This document shows, piece after piece, positions 1 through 8,947 of a DNA stretch of 56,984 bases. Numbering within the stretch: the first letter of the stretch is position 1; each line of letters opens with the position of its first letter. Below the pieces are notes generated by a model. The model did no database searches and was not told where the DNA came from. It saw nothing but the letters and a program-made list of their open reading frames with translations. Source of the stretch: an uncultured Actinomycetes bacterium (GTDB lineage: Bacteria; Actinomycetota; Actinomycetes; S36-B12; CAIYMF01); assembly GCA_903918645.1 (NCBI GenBank), contig CAIXFH010000108.1, positions 1 to 56,984 on the forward strand, read 5' to 3'. The position numbers and the translations under genes are program-made.

Positions 1-440
1 GTGAGATCTGCGCGACGCGCTAGCGCAGTCGCGATACTCGTTGCTGCCCTGGCGAAAAGGCCGACCGGGCCATGTGCCCAAGATCGATCAGCAAGCAACG
101 CTGCGTAATCCTCATGCACGTCGACAACGAGTTTGTGGCCTGCGACTCGGCGCAACCATGAACTCGGCACCGCGTCGGGATCAAGGACGATGAGCACTCG
201 TCCATTGGCCTGCCAGGGCGACACCAGCGCGTCGAACATCCGACCGCGCATCCCTCGCCGCGGGCGGGTTCGTACCGCCTGAGCCACCGGCGGTGCAGCC
301 GTGGGATCACCAAGGCCAACCACCTCAACAGTGAGCCCGACGTCGGTGAGTGCAGCGACCAACCGATGAAGACGAGCATCGGCGACGTCGTGCCCCGAGG
401 TCACCACGCTGACATCGCACGTGGACCTACCGCGCGACAT
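1..440 (-). CDS. GT4-type glycosyltransferase, N-terminal part (cut by window edge)
   Basis: An open frame runs from an ATG at 440 to the left edge without a stop (about 146 codons visible). The protein begins MSRGRSTCDVSVVTSGHDVA and reaches VVDVHEDYAALLADRSWA, the beta-strand plus 'D-hE' segment typical of the N-terminal Rossmann half of GT4/GT-B glycosyltransferases. The C-terminal nucleotide-sugar domain is missing because the window ends. It starts 5 bp after the stop of the ABC exporter ATPase, so it is probably co-transcribed with it and acts on the exported polysaccharide. Donor and acceptor cannot be told from this fragment. Confidence 0.7.
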   Translation of the reverse strand, partial: MSRGRSTCDVSVVTSGHDVADARLHRLVAALTDVGLTVEVVGLGDPTAAPPVAQAVRTRPRRGMRGRMFDALVSPWQANGRVLIVLDPDAVPSSWLRRVAGHKLVVDVHEDYAALLADRSWAHGPVGLFARAATSIATALARRADL

Positions 441-445
441 CAAGG

Positions 446-1228
446 TCACATGTCTTCGAGCGTGTAGGCCGATTCGCCGACCTTCACAAAACGCGTGTAC
501 TCGGCGATGACGTGTTCGGGAGTGCCTCGCAACATGAGCTGGCCCTTGTTGAGCCAGATCGCGTCGTTGCACATGTCCTTCACCGTTCCGAGCGCGTGGC
601 TGACGAGAAACATCGTGCGCGCCTCGGATACCAGTTCAGCCATCTTGGCCGCAGCCTTTGCCTTGAACTTGGCATCACCTGCCGACAGTGCTTCGTCGAC
701 CAGGAGGATGTCGGGATCCATGTGCACCGCAACAGCAAATGCGAGACGACTGAACATGCCGGATGAGTAAGTACGCATCGGCATATCCATGAAGTCACCG
801 AGTTCGGAGAACTCTGCGATCTCGATGTACTTCTCGGCAATTTCAGCGCGGGTGTAGCCAGCAGCTAAACCGCCGAGAAGCACGTTCTCTTCACCGGACA
901 GATTCGGGTTGAAGCCGACTCCGAGGGCAAGCAGGGTGCTGACCTTCCCGCGCACCTCGATCCGACCACTGGTGGGCGGAAGAATCCCGGCAATCGCTCG
1001 CATCAGGGTGGATTTGCCCGCGCCGTTGCTACCAACGATGCCCAGAACCGTGCCCTGTGGGACGTCGAACGAGACATGCTTAACTGCCTCGACCTCACGC
1101 ACCGCGCGCTCGCCCCGGCCAAGGCGTAAGACGGCGTCCTTGAGAGTTGGACGCCTTTCGAATGTGGTGCGGTAGGTGATGCTGAGGTCCTGCACCCGAA
1201 CTACCGGAGCACTAGAGGCGGACGGCAA
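446..1228 (-). CDS. ABC transporter ATP-binding protein, polysaccharide/teichoic acid export (Wzt/TagH type)
   Basis: A 260-residue nucleotide-binding subunit. Walker A is GSNGAGKST, the signature region is YSSGMFSRLAFAVA (the degenerate C-motif usual in O-antigen/teichoic-acid exporters), and Walker B is ILLVDEAL followed by a switch-region LVSHA. The length lacks the extra C-terminal carbohydrate-binding domain of long Wzt proteins. It overlaps the permease gene by 17 bp and is followed 5 bp later by a glycosyltransferase, so it most likely powers export of a lipid-linked surface glycan across the cytoplasmic membrane. The actual polymer is unknown. Confidence 0.88.
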   Translation of the reverse strand: MPSASSAPVVRVQDLSITYRTTFERRPTLKDAVLRLGRGERAVREVEAVKHVSFDVPQGTVLGIVGSNGAGKSTLMRAIAGILPPTSGRIEVRGKVSTLLALGVGFNPNLSGEENVLLGGLAAGYTRAEIAEKYIEIAEFSELGDFMDMPMRTYSSGMFSRLAFAVAVHMDPDILLVDEALSAGDAKFKAKAAAKMAELVSEARTMFLVSHALGTVKDMCNDAIWLNKGQLMLRGTPEHVIAEYTRFVKVGESAYTLEDM

Positions 1229-2087
1229 AATCTCGCTCCCTCGACATGAAAACGAGCGCGCCGGCGATCAAAGTGCCGAAGGCCCAAGCAAACGCCTGCA
1301 GCCACATGGACCAGGGGATCAACTCACCGCGAACGAGGAGATCGCCCCAGCCACCGAGCAGGCTGAACAACGGGTTCGCGAACTCCAGGATCTTCAACTT
1401 CTCGGGCACGTTCTCGGGGTAATACAGGACCGGCGAGAGATAGAGCCAGATGCGCACGAAGTACGGCAGGAAACTGGTCGTGTCACGGAAGTAGACCTGC
1501 AGCGTAGCCAGCAGCATCGCCAGGCCAGTGGCAAAGACGATGATCAGCACAAGCATGGGGATCGCGAGAAGCTGCACCCAGCTAAATGACAAGTGGCTGA
1601 TCACGGCGGCCAACAGGAATATGGCCATGGTCGGGACGAACTTACGAACCGCCACATAGACAGTCGAGAGCGGCAAGAGCATTCGCGGGAACGCGGTGTT
1701 CATGATGATTTTGCTTGCCGAAATCACCGATGATGCGCCGCCAGCCATTGCGCCAGAGACAAGGTAGAACGCGAACAGGCCAGCTAGTAGATGTGCGAAA
1801 TAGCCACTCGGCAACTTGTCCGAGCCGCCACGCAACACCATGACCAGGACGTAATAGACCGAGGCGAGCAGCAATGGGTTGAGGACATTCCACAAGACAC
1901 CCAGCGCGGTGTCCTGATGGTGCGCACGGATGCTCGACTTGGCCATCTCGAAAGCGAACTCTCGTCGGCGCCACAACTCACGGAAGTACGGCCGCATTCG
2001 GGGAAGCCCGGCTCGATGCGGCTCGTAGACGTGAAAGTCGCCTAGGAAGTCGTCGTCGGCTTCGATGGCCGTACGGCGGATCGACAC
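1212..2087 (-). CDS. ABC-2 type polysaccharide exporter permease (Wzm/TagG type)
   Basis: An integral membrane subunit with an amphipathic N-terminal segment (YFRELWRRREFAFEMAKSS), the conserved LGVLWNVLNPLL entry to the first membrane helix, about six hydrophobic spans, and the VYFRDTTSFLPYFVRIWLYL region characteristic of TagG/Wzm permeases. The frame is open upstream to a GTG at 2201. I prefer the GTG at 2087 (MSIRRTAIEADDDF) because GGAAGG precedes it at good spacing and it gives the usual length of about 291 residues. A TAGTCT hexamer at 2151-2146 may be its -10 box. It pairs with the ATPase it overlaps. Confidence 0.82.
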   Translation of the reverse strand: MSIRRTAIEADDDFLGDFHVYEPHRAGLPRMRPYFRELWRRREFAFEMAKSSIRAHHQDTALGVLWNVLNPLLLASVYYVLVMVLRGGSDKLPSGYFAHLLAGLFAFYLVSGAMAGGASSVISASKIIMNTAFPRMLLPLSTVYVAVRKFVPTMAIFLLAAVISHLSFSWVQLLAIPMLVLIIVFATGLAMLLATLQVYFRDTTSFLPYFVRIWLYLSPVLYYPENVPEKLKILEFANPLFSLLGGWGDLLVRGELIPWSMWLQAFAWAFGTLIAGALVFMSRERDFAVRL

Positions 2088-2262
2088 GCGAGGACCTTCC
2101 GAGGATGGGAATGCGGACACCACCAAAGTGCGGGGCGCACCGTCCAGACTACCGTGCCCCGCATCGGGCTCGCGGCTGACCCGCGGCTCGCAAATGTCCA
2201 CAAAATAGCCCAGCGATGGGACAGCAACGGGCTAGCGACGGCAGGCAGGACAGGCCACTGCC

Positions 2263-3433
2263 CTACTTCGCTCCGAGGCCGTCATAGACCTTATGAAGAG
2301 TTCGCGAGTCGGCATCCCACGACAGAGTGCCAGCGGCAGCGGCCACCGATGCCACCAGTTCGCCATACCGAGCAACCGCCCGACGAATCGCCGCTACAAG
2401 TGCTGCCGGATCGCCCGGCGCATAGGTCTCCCCAAGGTCGAATTGGCGCACAACCGAAGCGAGTTCAGACACATCGGTTGCAATCACCGGCACTCCTGCA
2501 TGCACTGCGTGGAAAAGTTTGTTCGGCAGCGCGAGCACATGGCTTTCGAACTTGTCCGAGTGAGTCACAAGTGCGAGACCATTCGTGCGCAGCAGGGCTG
2601 TCACGTCATCAACGGAGATCGGGGCAAGGATCTGCGCCTTCGCAGCCGCGATCTGGTCTTGGTTGCGACCGAGCCACACCTCATCGGTCGGTCCGACCAA
2701 AGTGAGGGGTAGGTCAGTAGTGCGGGCCGCCGCCGCCAGCACAGTCTCAAGCTCACGGAAGGCATCGACTCGTCCGGCATAGACCAGGCCGCAGGGGGTG
2801 ATCAGCCAGTGGTACGCCGATCTCAGCACGCACCGGAAACGAGTTGCGAACGACCACGACATGCGACCAGCCGTAACTGGCTCGTAGTGAGTTGGCCACA
2901 CCCTCACCAACGGTGATCACTGCTGCAGCAGCCTGGCCGAGCCGTGCTTCGAGCTGACGTTCGCCTCGGTCCTGCAACGGAGTCGGACGATACTGCCGCT
3001 GCCTGCCGAGCCAGAGCTCGTGCGAGTCGTAGATGTAGGGCACACCTCGCTCGACCGCCACGGTCGCACCCGACTCGAGAGCAGTGAAGTCGTGCGCATG
3101 TACTACGTCGAAATCACGCGTACGAGCATCCGCAAGCGCCGCTCGCGCCCAGGAGCCAAATGCCTGGTTGCGATGCTGGGGCAGCAGTGTCCAGCGCGCC
3201 ATCCGCTGCAGCGTCGAGAGTCGACGTCCCGACGCAGAGGCCTTGCCAGCCGGGCGAAATACGCTGGTCGCGCCAGCGCTCGATACGGTGATACCTGACG
3301 GGGGAACGAAGTCAGAGGGCACATCCTTGCCGATGACATGCACCGAATGCCCTACAGCAACAAGGGATCCCGCCTCACGCAACACGCGCGTATCGGTGAC
3401 AACGGAGGTAGCGACAAGCATCAGGATTCGCAT
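2263..3433 (-). pseudogene. GT4 glycosyltransferase gene with a single-base frameshift
   Basis: The gene starts at the ATG at 3433 (MRILMLVATSVVTDTRVLRE), a classic GT4 N-terminus, and continues through HAHDFTALESG, YDSHELWLGR and VITVGEGVANSLR. Near 2787-2795 the homology jumps to the next frame, which carries LVYAGRVDAFRELE and the C-terminal domain (TDVSELASVVRQFDLGETY, PGDPAALVAAIRR) to the stop at 2263. The span is 1171 bp, one more than a multiple of three. Removing one base in the GGCC run (minus strand) would give ADHPLRLVYAGRVD and a 389-residue protein of normal GT4 length. Either a true inactivating insertion or a sequencing/assembly error; the sequence alone cannot say. Confidence 0.75.
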
Positions 3434-3578
3434 CAGCACGCAACTCCCGCAGTTTCGACAGCGCACAGGACGCATCCACGCTGTCGTCGGATCTGCAGGG
3501 GCACTAGTTGATCCTAGGGTCGAACGAGTCGGGGCAGCCCTGACCCGCCGGAGAATGGACTGGGTCGACCTCGATCTA
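3434..3578 (-). promoter_or_regulatory. Possible promoter of the polysaccharide genes
   Basis: The 145 bp upstream of the glycosyltransferase start contain TAGGAT on the minus strand (3516-3511), a good actinobacterial -10 hexamer about 75 bp before the ATG. I see no convincing -35 element at 16-18 bp. No gene or strong hairpin is visible in this gap. Confidence 0.3.
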
Positions 3579-4775
3579 CTACGAGGTGCGCGCGAGTTCC
3601 TTGGCAAAGATGTCGCGGAAGTCAGCAGCGTCAGCAGCCCGAGGATTCGATGCGGTAGACGTATTCGCCAACGCCTTCGCTGCAAGCAGATCGAGGTCAG
3701 CGGGGTCGATCAGGTCCGACAGGTTGGGGATCCGCAGCGAAGTGTTGAGATCACGCACGTACGCGATGGCCGACTCGGCAGTTGCCTGATCATCGACTCC
3801 GGCTGGGAGCCCGAACGCATGCGCGAGGCGCACGTACTTGTCGCGGGATACCGGCAGGTTGTACTCCATGATCATCGGTAGCCCGATGGCACAGGTGACA
3901 CCGTGCGGGGTGTCGTACGTGGCACCGATTGCCTCAGCGATTGAGTGACAACCGGCGACATCGGTGATCCCCACCGCAAGGCCCGACACCAGGCTTGCCT
4001 GAGCCATACCGCAGCGGGCCTCGACATCGGATCCATCGACCACAGCGCGCTTGAGATACAGCGCCACGAGGCGGGCACCTTCTAGCGCCATGCCATCGGA
4101 GGCGGGCGTATCGAGCCGACAGTGCAGTGAGTCAATCGCGTGGCTGAGAGCGTCCATCCCGGTAGCGGCGGTAACCGCGGCCGGCACCGAGAAGGTGAGG
4201 TCTGGATCGACCAGGGCAACCGCTGGACAGATGCGCGGGTCGAACAGATTCATCTTCTTCTTGCGAACGGTGTCGGTGATGATTGCCGACGGGGATACCT
4301 CACTGCCAGTTCCAGCGGTCGTGGCTACGGCGATGACCGGAACCGGTTGCTGCCGAAGAGTTCCGAAGTCCTCCCAATCGCGAGGGTGACCGCCATTGGT
4401 GAGCAGCACGCCGATGCACTTGGCCGAGTCGATGGGTGAGCCGCCACCGATGGCGACCAAGAGGTCGATGTTGAGTTCGCGCGCGAGCTCGGCTCCCTCG
4501 ATGCAGTGCACATCGCGCGGGTTGGGCTGCACCTTGGTGAACAAATGCACCTCGACCCCAGCAGCTTCGAGTTGGCTAACTGCCCGATCGACGATGCCGA
4601 GCGCCACCACACCGGGGTCGGACACGATCATTACTCGGCTGGCGCCGAAGCCCGCCACCTCGGTCGCGAGAGTGTCAAAGACACCGCGGCCGAACTGAGC
4701 CCTAGTCGGCATGTGGAAGGTACCGTCGGCCGCGATGCCGACCCCGCGGCGCGTGATCGCTGGATGCTCACTCAT
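3579..4775 (-). CDS. Iron-containing (group III) alcohol dehydrogenase
   Basis: A protein of about 398 residues. The N-terminal half holds the nucleotide-binding motif IGGGSPIDSAK and ATTAGTGSEVS. The C-terminal half has the metal-site histidines in GMDALSHAID and AIAEA/DTPHGVTCA. These are the Fe-ADH signatures (1,3-propanediol/lactaldehyde dehydrogenase class), which interconvert alcohol and aldehyde with NAD(P)H in the cytoplasm. The ATG at 4775 is chosen because GAGGAG precedes it; the frame is open further upstream without support. It is the last gene of the operon that starts at 9895, and probably handles an aldehyde or alcohol from that pathway. The substrate is not determinable. Confidence 0.87.
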   Translation of the reverse strand: MSEHPAITRRGVGIAADGTFHMPTRAQFGRGVFDTLATEVAGFGASRVMIVSDPGVVALGIVDRAVSQLEAAGVEVHLFTKVQPNPRDVHCIEGAELARELNIDLLVAIGGGSPIDSAKCIGVLLTNGGHPRDWEDFGTLRQQPVPVIAVATTAGTGSEVSPSAIITDTVRKKKMNLFDPRICPAVALVDPDLTFSVPAAVTAATGMDALSHAIDSLHCRLDTPASDGMALEGARLVALYLKRAVVDGSDVEARCGMAQASLVSGLAVGITDVAGCHSIAEAIGATYDTPHGVTCAIGLPMIMEYNLPVSRDKYVRLAHAFGLPAGVDDQATAESAIAYVRDLNTSLRIPNLSDLIDPADLDLLAAKALANTSTASNPRAADAADFRDIFAKELARTS

Positions 4776-4830
4776 GTTGACTCCTCGTCGTGGCTCGCTG
4801 ATGGGCGCGGACTCGCAACTACGAGCGAGC

Positions 4831-5880
4831 TCAGGCCAGATTGCTAGGTCGTCGCGCGAGCAAGGTGATGAGGTCGAATACGACAGTGGCCGCGGCAACC
4901 GTGGTGAGTTCAGCGTGATCGTAAGCCGGCGCCACCTCGACAACGTCAGCGCCGACGATGTTCAAACCCGTCAACCCACGAAGGGCGGCCAGCAGCTCGC
5001 GGCTGGTGAGCCCCCCGGCCTCGGGTGTACCCGTACCGGGTGCAAACGCGGGATCGAGCACGTCGATGTCGATCGACACGTAAACGGGTAGGTCGTCGAT
5101 CCGCTCGTGGATCGCCTCGATCACGGCTGGGACACCCATGTTGTCGACATCGGTTGTCCGGATCGTGCGGAACCCGAAACGCGCGTCATCGATCAAGTCA
5201 TGGGCACCGTAAATCGGACCGCGGATTCCCACATGCATCGAGTGGTCTTCGATCAACAAGCCTTCCTCGAACGCGCGACGAAACACCGTGCCGTGCGTGG
5301 TTGGAGTGTTGAAGTAGGTGTTCCACGTGTCGAGGTGCGCGTCAAAGTGCAGCAGTGCCACGGGTCCGTGTACACGCGTGACTGCTCGGAGCATGGGAAG
5401 TGCAATCGTGTGGTCGCCGCCGATTGCAACAACGCGATGATCGGGAGTGATGAGCCCGGCCGCGTGGTTTTGAATCTGACCGAGAGCCTCGTCGATATTG
5501 AACGGAGTGACCGGGACATCGCCAGCGTCGACTACCTGGATCTGTTCGAACGGCGTGATCCCGAGTTCGACATGATGTCCTGGGCGCAGGTGCCTGGACG
5601 ATTGCCGAACCGCCATCGGACCGAACCGAGCACCAGGGCGGTATGAGGTGCCAGTGTCAAACGGCACCCCAAGGATCGCGACGTCGTAATCGCTCACCCG
5701 ATCGATCTCGGGCACCCGAGCAAAGGTGGATGAGCCTGCGTATCGAGGTACCTGCGTACCAGACACAGCGCCTACGATCTTCGGCTTACCCGGATCGCCT
5801 TGCGTGGCGTCCGAGCCGTCGCCAGAAGTGTCCCCAGAACTGCCCGCAGAACCACTCTCAGACATCGCGTCCCAATCCAT
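4831..5880 (-). CDS. Agmatinase/guanidino-acid ureohydrolase family protein
   Basis: A 349-residue ureohydrolase with all manganese-binding signatures in order: GGDHTIALP, DAHLDTW and SIDIDVLDPAFAPG. Such enzymes hydrolyse a guanidino group to urea plus an amine (agmatine, guanidinobutyrate, guanidinopropionate). The N-terminal 30 residues are rich in Ser, Gly and Asp and look disordered; a second ATG at 5865 would shorten them. The gene lies between an SDR and the Fe-alcohol dehydrogenase, in an operon that also carries an amino-acid/amine permease. This suggests import and breakdown of a guanidino compound or polyamine. The specific substrate is inference. Confidence 0.87.
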   Translation of the reverse strand: MDWDAMSESGSAGSSGDTSGDGSDATQGDPGKPKIVGAVSGTQVPRYAGSSTFARVPEIDRVSDYDVAILGVPFDTGTSYRPGARFGPMAVRQSSRHLRPGHHVELGITPFEQIQVVDAGDVPVTPFNIDEALGQIQNHAAGLITPDHRVVAIGGDHTIALPMLRAVTRVHGPVALLHFDAHLDTWNTYFNTPTTHGTVFRRAFEEGLLIEDHSMHVGIRGPIYGAHDLIDDARFGFRTIRTTDVDNMGVPAVIEAIHERIDDLPVYVSIDIDVLDPAFAPGTGTPEAGGLTSRELLAALRGLTGLNIVGADVVEVAPAYDHAELTTVAAATVVFDLITLLARRPSNLA

Positions 5881-5910
5881 GCTCGCTCATACTCGAACTC
5901 ATAGTCGGAC

Positions 5911-6666
5911 TCACGCTCGAGTCCGGGTGATGCCGCCGGTGGGCTGGATGATCTGCCCGACCATGCCCGACGACAACGGGCCGGCCAGGAACGACACGGC
6001 ACCTGCGATGTCCTCAGTGCTAGCGATCTGACCGATGGGCACTGACTCGGCATAGACGCGGCGCATCTCATCGAGGGTGATCCCGGCGTCGTCAGCATCG
6101 ACCTGCAACTGCTCGGTATCGATGAATCCCGGCGCGATGCCGTTGGTGAGAATCCCCTGCGGCCCGAGCTCGCGGCCAAGCCCCTTGGTCAGTGCCACGA
6201 GGCCAGCCTTGGACGCGGCGTAGGCGGTGGCGTTGGCCTGACCGATCACGCCCCAGCCCGAGGCGATGATGACGATCCGGCCGTGACCGATCTCGCGCAT
6301 GCCAGGGACCACAGCCTGAATGAGCCGGAAGTGGCCCGACAGATTGACGTCGAGGTGACGCCACCACTCGACCGGATCAGCCTCGAGGAAAGGGCTCATG
6401 GTCATATAGGCGGCGTTCGCGACGAGGACGTCGACCCGGCCCCATTCCGAAGCGATGCGCGACACGATCGCCGACGTCGCGTCAGGGTCGCTGATATCGC
6501 CAGGCACGGCGAGACCGTCGAGTTCGGTAGCAAGTTCACTGAGGCGACCATCGTCGACCAGATCATTGACCGCGACTTTGAATCCGTCGCGGCCAAGGCG
6601 GCGAGCGGTGGCTAGGCCGAGGCCTTGAGCCGCACCCGTGACAAGGGCGATCTTGCGCTCCGCCAT
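5911..6666 (-). CDS. Short-chain dehydrogenase/reductase (SDR)
   Basis: A 251-residue classical SDR. The NAD(P)-binding motif is TGAAQGLG, followed by an NAA motif. The catalytic serine lies in IIASGWG and Tyr/Lys in YAASK; PGFIDT follows. Asp in VAVNDLVDD after strand beta-2 suggests NAD(H) preference. It begins 1 bp after the stop of a second SDR, so both are translated from one message. The role is probably oxidation of a hydroxyl or reduction of a carbonyl in the same catabolic route as the neighbouring ureohydrolase. I cannot assign the substrate. Confidence 0.87.
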   Translation of the reverse strand: MAERKIALVTGAAQGLGLATARRLGRDGFKVAVNDLVDDGRLSELATELDGLAVPGDISDPDATSAIVSRIASEWGRVDVLVANAAYMTMSPFLEADPVEWWRHLDVNLSGHFRLIQAVVPGMREIGHGRIVIIASGWGVIGQANATAYAASKAGLVALTKGLGRELGPQGILTNGIAPGFIDTEQLQVDADDAGITLDEMRRVYAESVPIGQIASTEDIAGAVSFLAGPLSSGMVGQIIQPTGGITRTRA

Positions 6667-6667
6667 G

Positions 6668-7378
6668 TCAGATCACCGCCCCTGCGTTGGGCGAGATGAC
6701 CTCGCCGCAATACTGCGAACCTTCACTAGCCAGGTAGAACACGGCGCCAGCGATTTCCTGCGGCGTAACAAGGCGGCCAAGCGGCAGAGTCGCGAGGTAC
6801 TCGGGCTCCCGCCAAATTGAGTCAGCCAAGAGCAGCGGGGTATCGGTCGGGCCGGGTGCAACCGCATTGACCCGGACACCAGATCGAGCCACCTCTAACG
6901 CGAGAGACTTGATGAATCCAAGAACGGCACCCTTGGCAGCGACATAGTGCAGGTCGGTCGCGCTGCCACCGAGTGCAAGTTCGGAAGAGATCGCGACGAT
7001 TCCACCGCTTTGCCGTTCGAGCATCCCGGGGAGCACCGCGCGAGCCACATTCACTGTGCCACCAACGATTACGGCCAGCATCCGATCCCACTGGTGGCGA
7101 GTGATGTCGACGACGTCAATGCCCTCTTCGTAGTAACCAGCGGCCGTGACGACAAAGTCGATCCGGCCGAGTTGCTCCTGCACTTGCGCGATTGCAGCGG
7201 CCACGGCAGCTGCGTCGGACACATCGGCTTGGACGGGCACATCGGTGTCGGACGTACGCAGGTCAAGACCTGCTGTGCGCCAGCCGCGCTCGCGGAACAA
7301 GGCTGCACAGGCCGCGCCGATCCCGCTCGCTGCGCCGGTCACCAAAGCGACCGGCGCAGCGTCATTGAGGTCGGGCAC
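6668..7378 (-). CDS. Short-chain dehydrogenase/reductase (SDR)
   Basis: A 236-residue classical SDR with VTGAASGIG at the N-terminus, SSELA as the catalytic serine region and YVAAK as the Tyr-x3-Lys pair; APGPTDTPL follows. It starts with GTG at 7378 inside a TAGTG overlap with the stop of the permease, and GGAGG lies just upstream, so translation is coupled. It is clearly diverged from the SDR next to it, so the pair probably catalyse different steps or act on different stereoisomers. Substrate unknown. Confidence 0.86.
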   Translation of the reverse strand: MPDLNDAAPVALVTGAASGIGAACAALFRERGWRTAGLDLRTSDTDVPVQADVSDAAAVAAAIAQVQEQLGRIDFVVTAAGYYEEGIDVVDITRHQWDRMLAVIVGGTVNVARAVLPGMLERQSGGIVAISSELALGGSATDLHYVAAKGAVLGFIKSLALEVARSGVRVNAVAPGPTDTPLLLADSIWREPEYLATLPLGRLVTPQEIAGAVFYLASEGSQYCGEVISPNAGAVI

Positions 7379-8841
7379 TATTCCTCCGCAGAAACGGTGG
7401 GCTCGAACATGTTGTCAGCGGTCTCACCAGCACTCTTGAGCATGATGGTGGAAATGACCAACCCTGCGAGACCAAGAACAACGATGGCGATCACGATGCT
7501 CCAGTTGAGGAATTGATCGCCGCCGTAGGAGTCACGCGGCCACGCAATGTTCACTGTTTCCAGGGTGATCCAGATCGCCGCAAGGTAGGTCACCGCGGTG
7601 CCCCACTTGCCCATTGCGACCGGGCCAGGCTGCCAGCCACCGCGCGCCCGAACCACAGCCGCAGCCACGACCGGGAGAAGGTAGGACAGGAAGATTCCGG
7701 CGGTAGACGCACTGAGCAAGATCGTGAACGCCTTGGGGCTAGCCAGGATGAACATCAAAACGATGGCGGTGATGGCGGTGAAGGCCAACACCACCCTGGG
7801 CAGGCGCTCGGAGCCTGACAGCTTCGAGAGCTGCCGAGAGAACGGGATCTCCCGAGCGCGCGCACTCGCCCAGATCGCCCGTGAAACCGCTGCCTGCACC
7901 GCGATCATGCTTGCGATGAAACCGATGGCCAAGAAGAGCAGGAAGATGCGGCCCCAGATTGCGCCGAGGTGTGTCTCGAGGGTGGTGACGATGGGGTTGG
8001 TGTCCTTGCCCGAGAGCACATCGTCGAGGTTGGGGATGGCCAGAACGAGCGCGAGCGCTGCGAACATAACCAGAGCACCGGCCGCGACGAGGGAGAGCAC
8101 AATCGCCTTGGGCAGCACGTGACGTGCTTCGCGCACCTCTTCAGCAATGGATCCAGCAGACTCGAAGCCTACGAATGAGAAACCGGTGTAAGCGACGACG
8201 GCCAGGAATGGGCCGAGCACCCAACTGCCACTACCCCCGGTGCCCATGGTGTCGAACACGATGCTGAACGGGTGCTGGCGGTGCGCGAACATCGCAAAAC
8301 CGATACCCAGCGACGCCAGTAGCTCGCAGGTAAGCGAGATGTAGAGCAAGCCCTTGAGGAACTTGCTGCCGATCATGTTTGCCATGGTGCCAAAGGCCAA
8401 GATCGCAGCAGCCAGCAAGTCGGTCTGGAACTGCGAGAGGTCATTGAGCCCGAGCGCGGGTGCCAAGAACCCAGCCGCAGCTAGGGCAACCACGGCGATA
8501 GTGATCACAAAGCCCCAGCTGTACGCCCAGCTCGTGAACCAGCCGTAGCGCGGCCCGAGGAGTTCGCGCGACCACTGGTAAACACTGCCCGAGAACGGCC
8601 ACTTCGAGACGAGGTCACCGAAGACACCGGTGACCATGAGCTGCCCAATCAGGACGATCGGAAAGGCCCACCAAAAGGCTGGCCCGGCAATGGCGAGGCC
8701 GAGGCCGAAGACCGAGTAGATGCCGACGATGGGCGAGACATCTGAGAAGGCCAGCGCGAACGCTGACCGCAGAGTGAAGTCACGAACCGGGCCTGCGGTG
8801 CCGCTGACCACCTCATTGTCTTGCGATGTGGCATCTACCAT
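7378..8841 (-). CDS. APC-superfamily amino acid/amine permease
   Basis: A 487-residue membrane protein with about 12 hydrophobic segments. The first carries the APC-type unwound helix region (SDVSPIVGIYSVFGLG), and GFSFVGFESAGSIAEEV is the conserved helix-6 region of amino acid/polyamine/organocation transporters. GAGAGG precedes the ATG at 8841. It lies between the deacetylase and the SDR pair and is likely the importer that supplies the operon, plausibly with an amino acid, polyamine or guanidino compound, driven by ion symport or exchange. Confidence 0.87.
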   Translation of the reverse strand: MVDATSQDNEVVSGTAGPVRDFTLRSAFALAFSDVSPIVGIYSVFGLGLAIAGPAFWWAFPIVLIGQLMVTGVFGDLVSKWPFSGSVYQWSRELLGPRYGWFTSWAYSWGFVITIAVVALAAAGFLAPALGLNDLSQFQTDLLAAAILAFGTMANMIGSKFLKGLLYISLTCELLASLGIGFAMFAHRQHPFSIVFDTMGTGGSGSWVLGPFLAVVAYTGFSFVGFESAGSIAEEVREARHVLPKAIVLSLVAAGALVMFAALALVLAIPNLDDVLSGKDTNPIVTTLETHLGAIWGRIFLLFLAIGFIASMIAVQAAVSRAIWASARAREIPFSRQLSKLSGSERLPRVVLAFTAITAIVLMFILASPKAFTILLSASTAGIFLSYLLPVVAAAVVRARGGWQPGPVAMGKWGTAVTYLAAIWITLETVNIAWPRDSYGGDQFLNWSIVIAIVVLGLAGLVISTIMLKSAGETADNMFEPTVSAEE

Positions 8842-8887
8842 GTCGAGCCTCTCTCAGGTGTTGATGGGCGCTGGAGTTAACAAGCTC

Positions 8888-8944
8888 CGGGGTTGACGTT
8901 CGGGGTTGACGTTCGGGGTTGACGTTCGGGGTTGACGTTCGGGG
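8888..8944. repeat. 13-bp tandem repeat, 4.4 copies
   Basis: CGGGGTTGACGTT is repeated perfectly four times (8888, 8901, 8914, 8927) and followed by a fifth partial CGGGG. It fills the gap between the stop of the deacetylase gene (8948) and the permease gene (8841), so it is transcribed within the operon. On the minus strand the unit reads AACGTCAACCCCG. The lack of any mismatch suggests recent slippage expansion. No function is evident. Confidence 0.95.
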
Positions 8945-8947
8945 CGA

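Noticed and set aside
20-379. A 119-codon open frame on the minus strand at the left edge
   Set aside because: The glycosyltransferase frame that begins at 440 and runs off the edge overlaps it and carries recognisable GT4 motifs; the 119-codon frame does not.
1176-1589. A 137-codon plus-strand frame across the exporter ATPase and permease genes
   Set aside because: It has a low-complexity composition and lies antisense to two clear family members.
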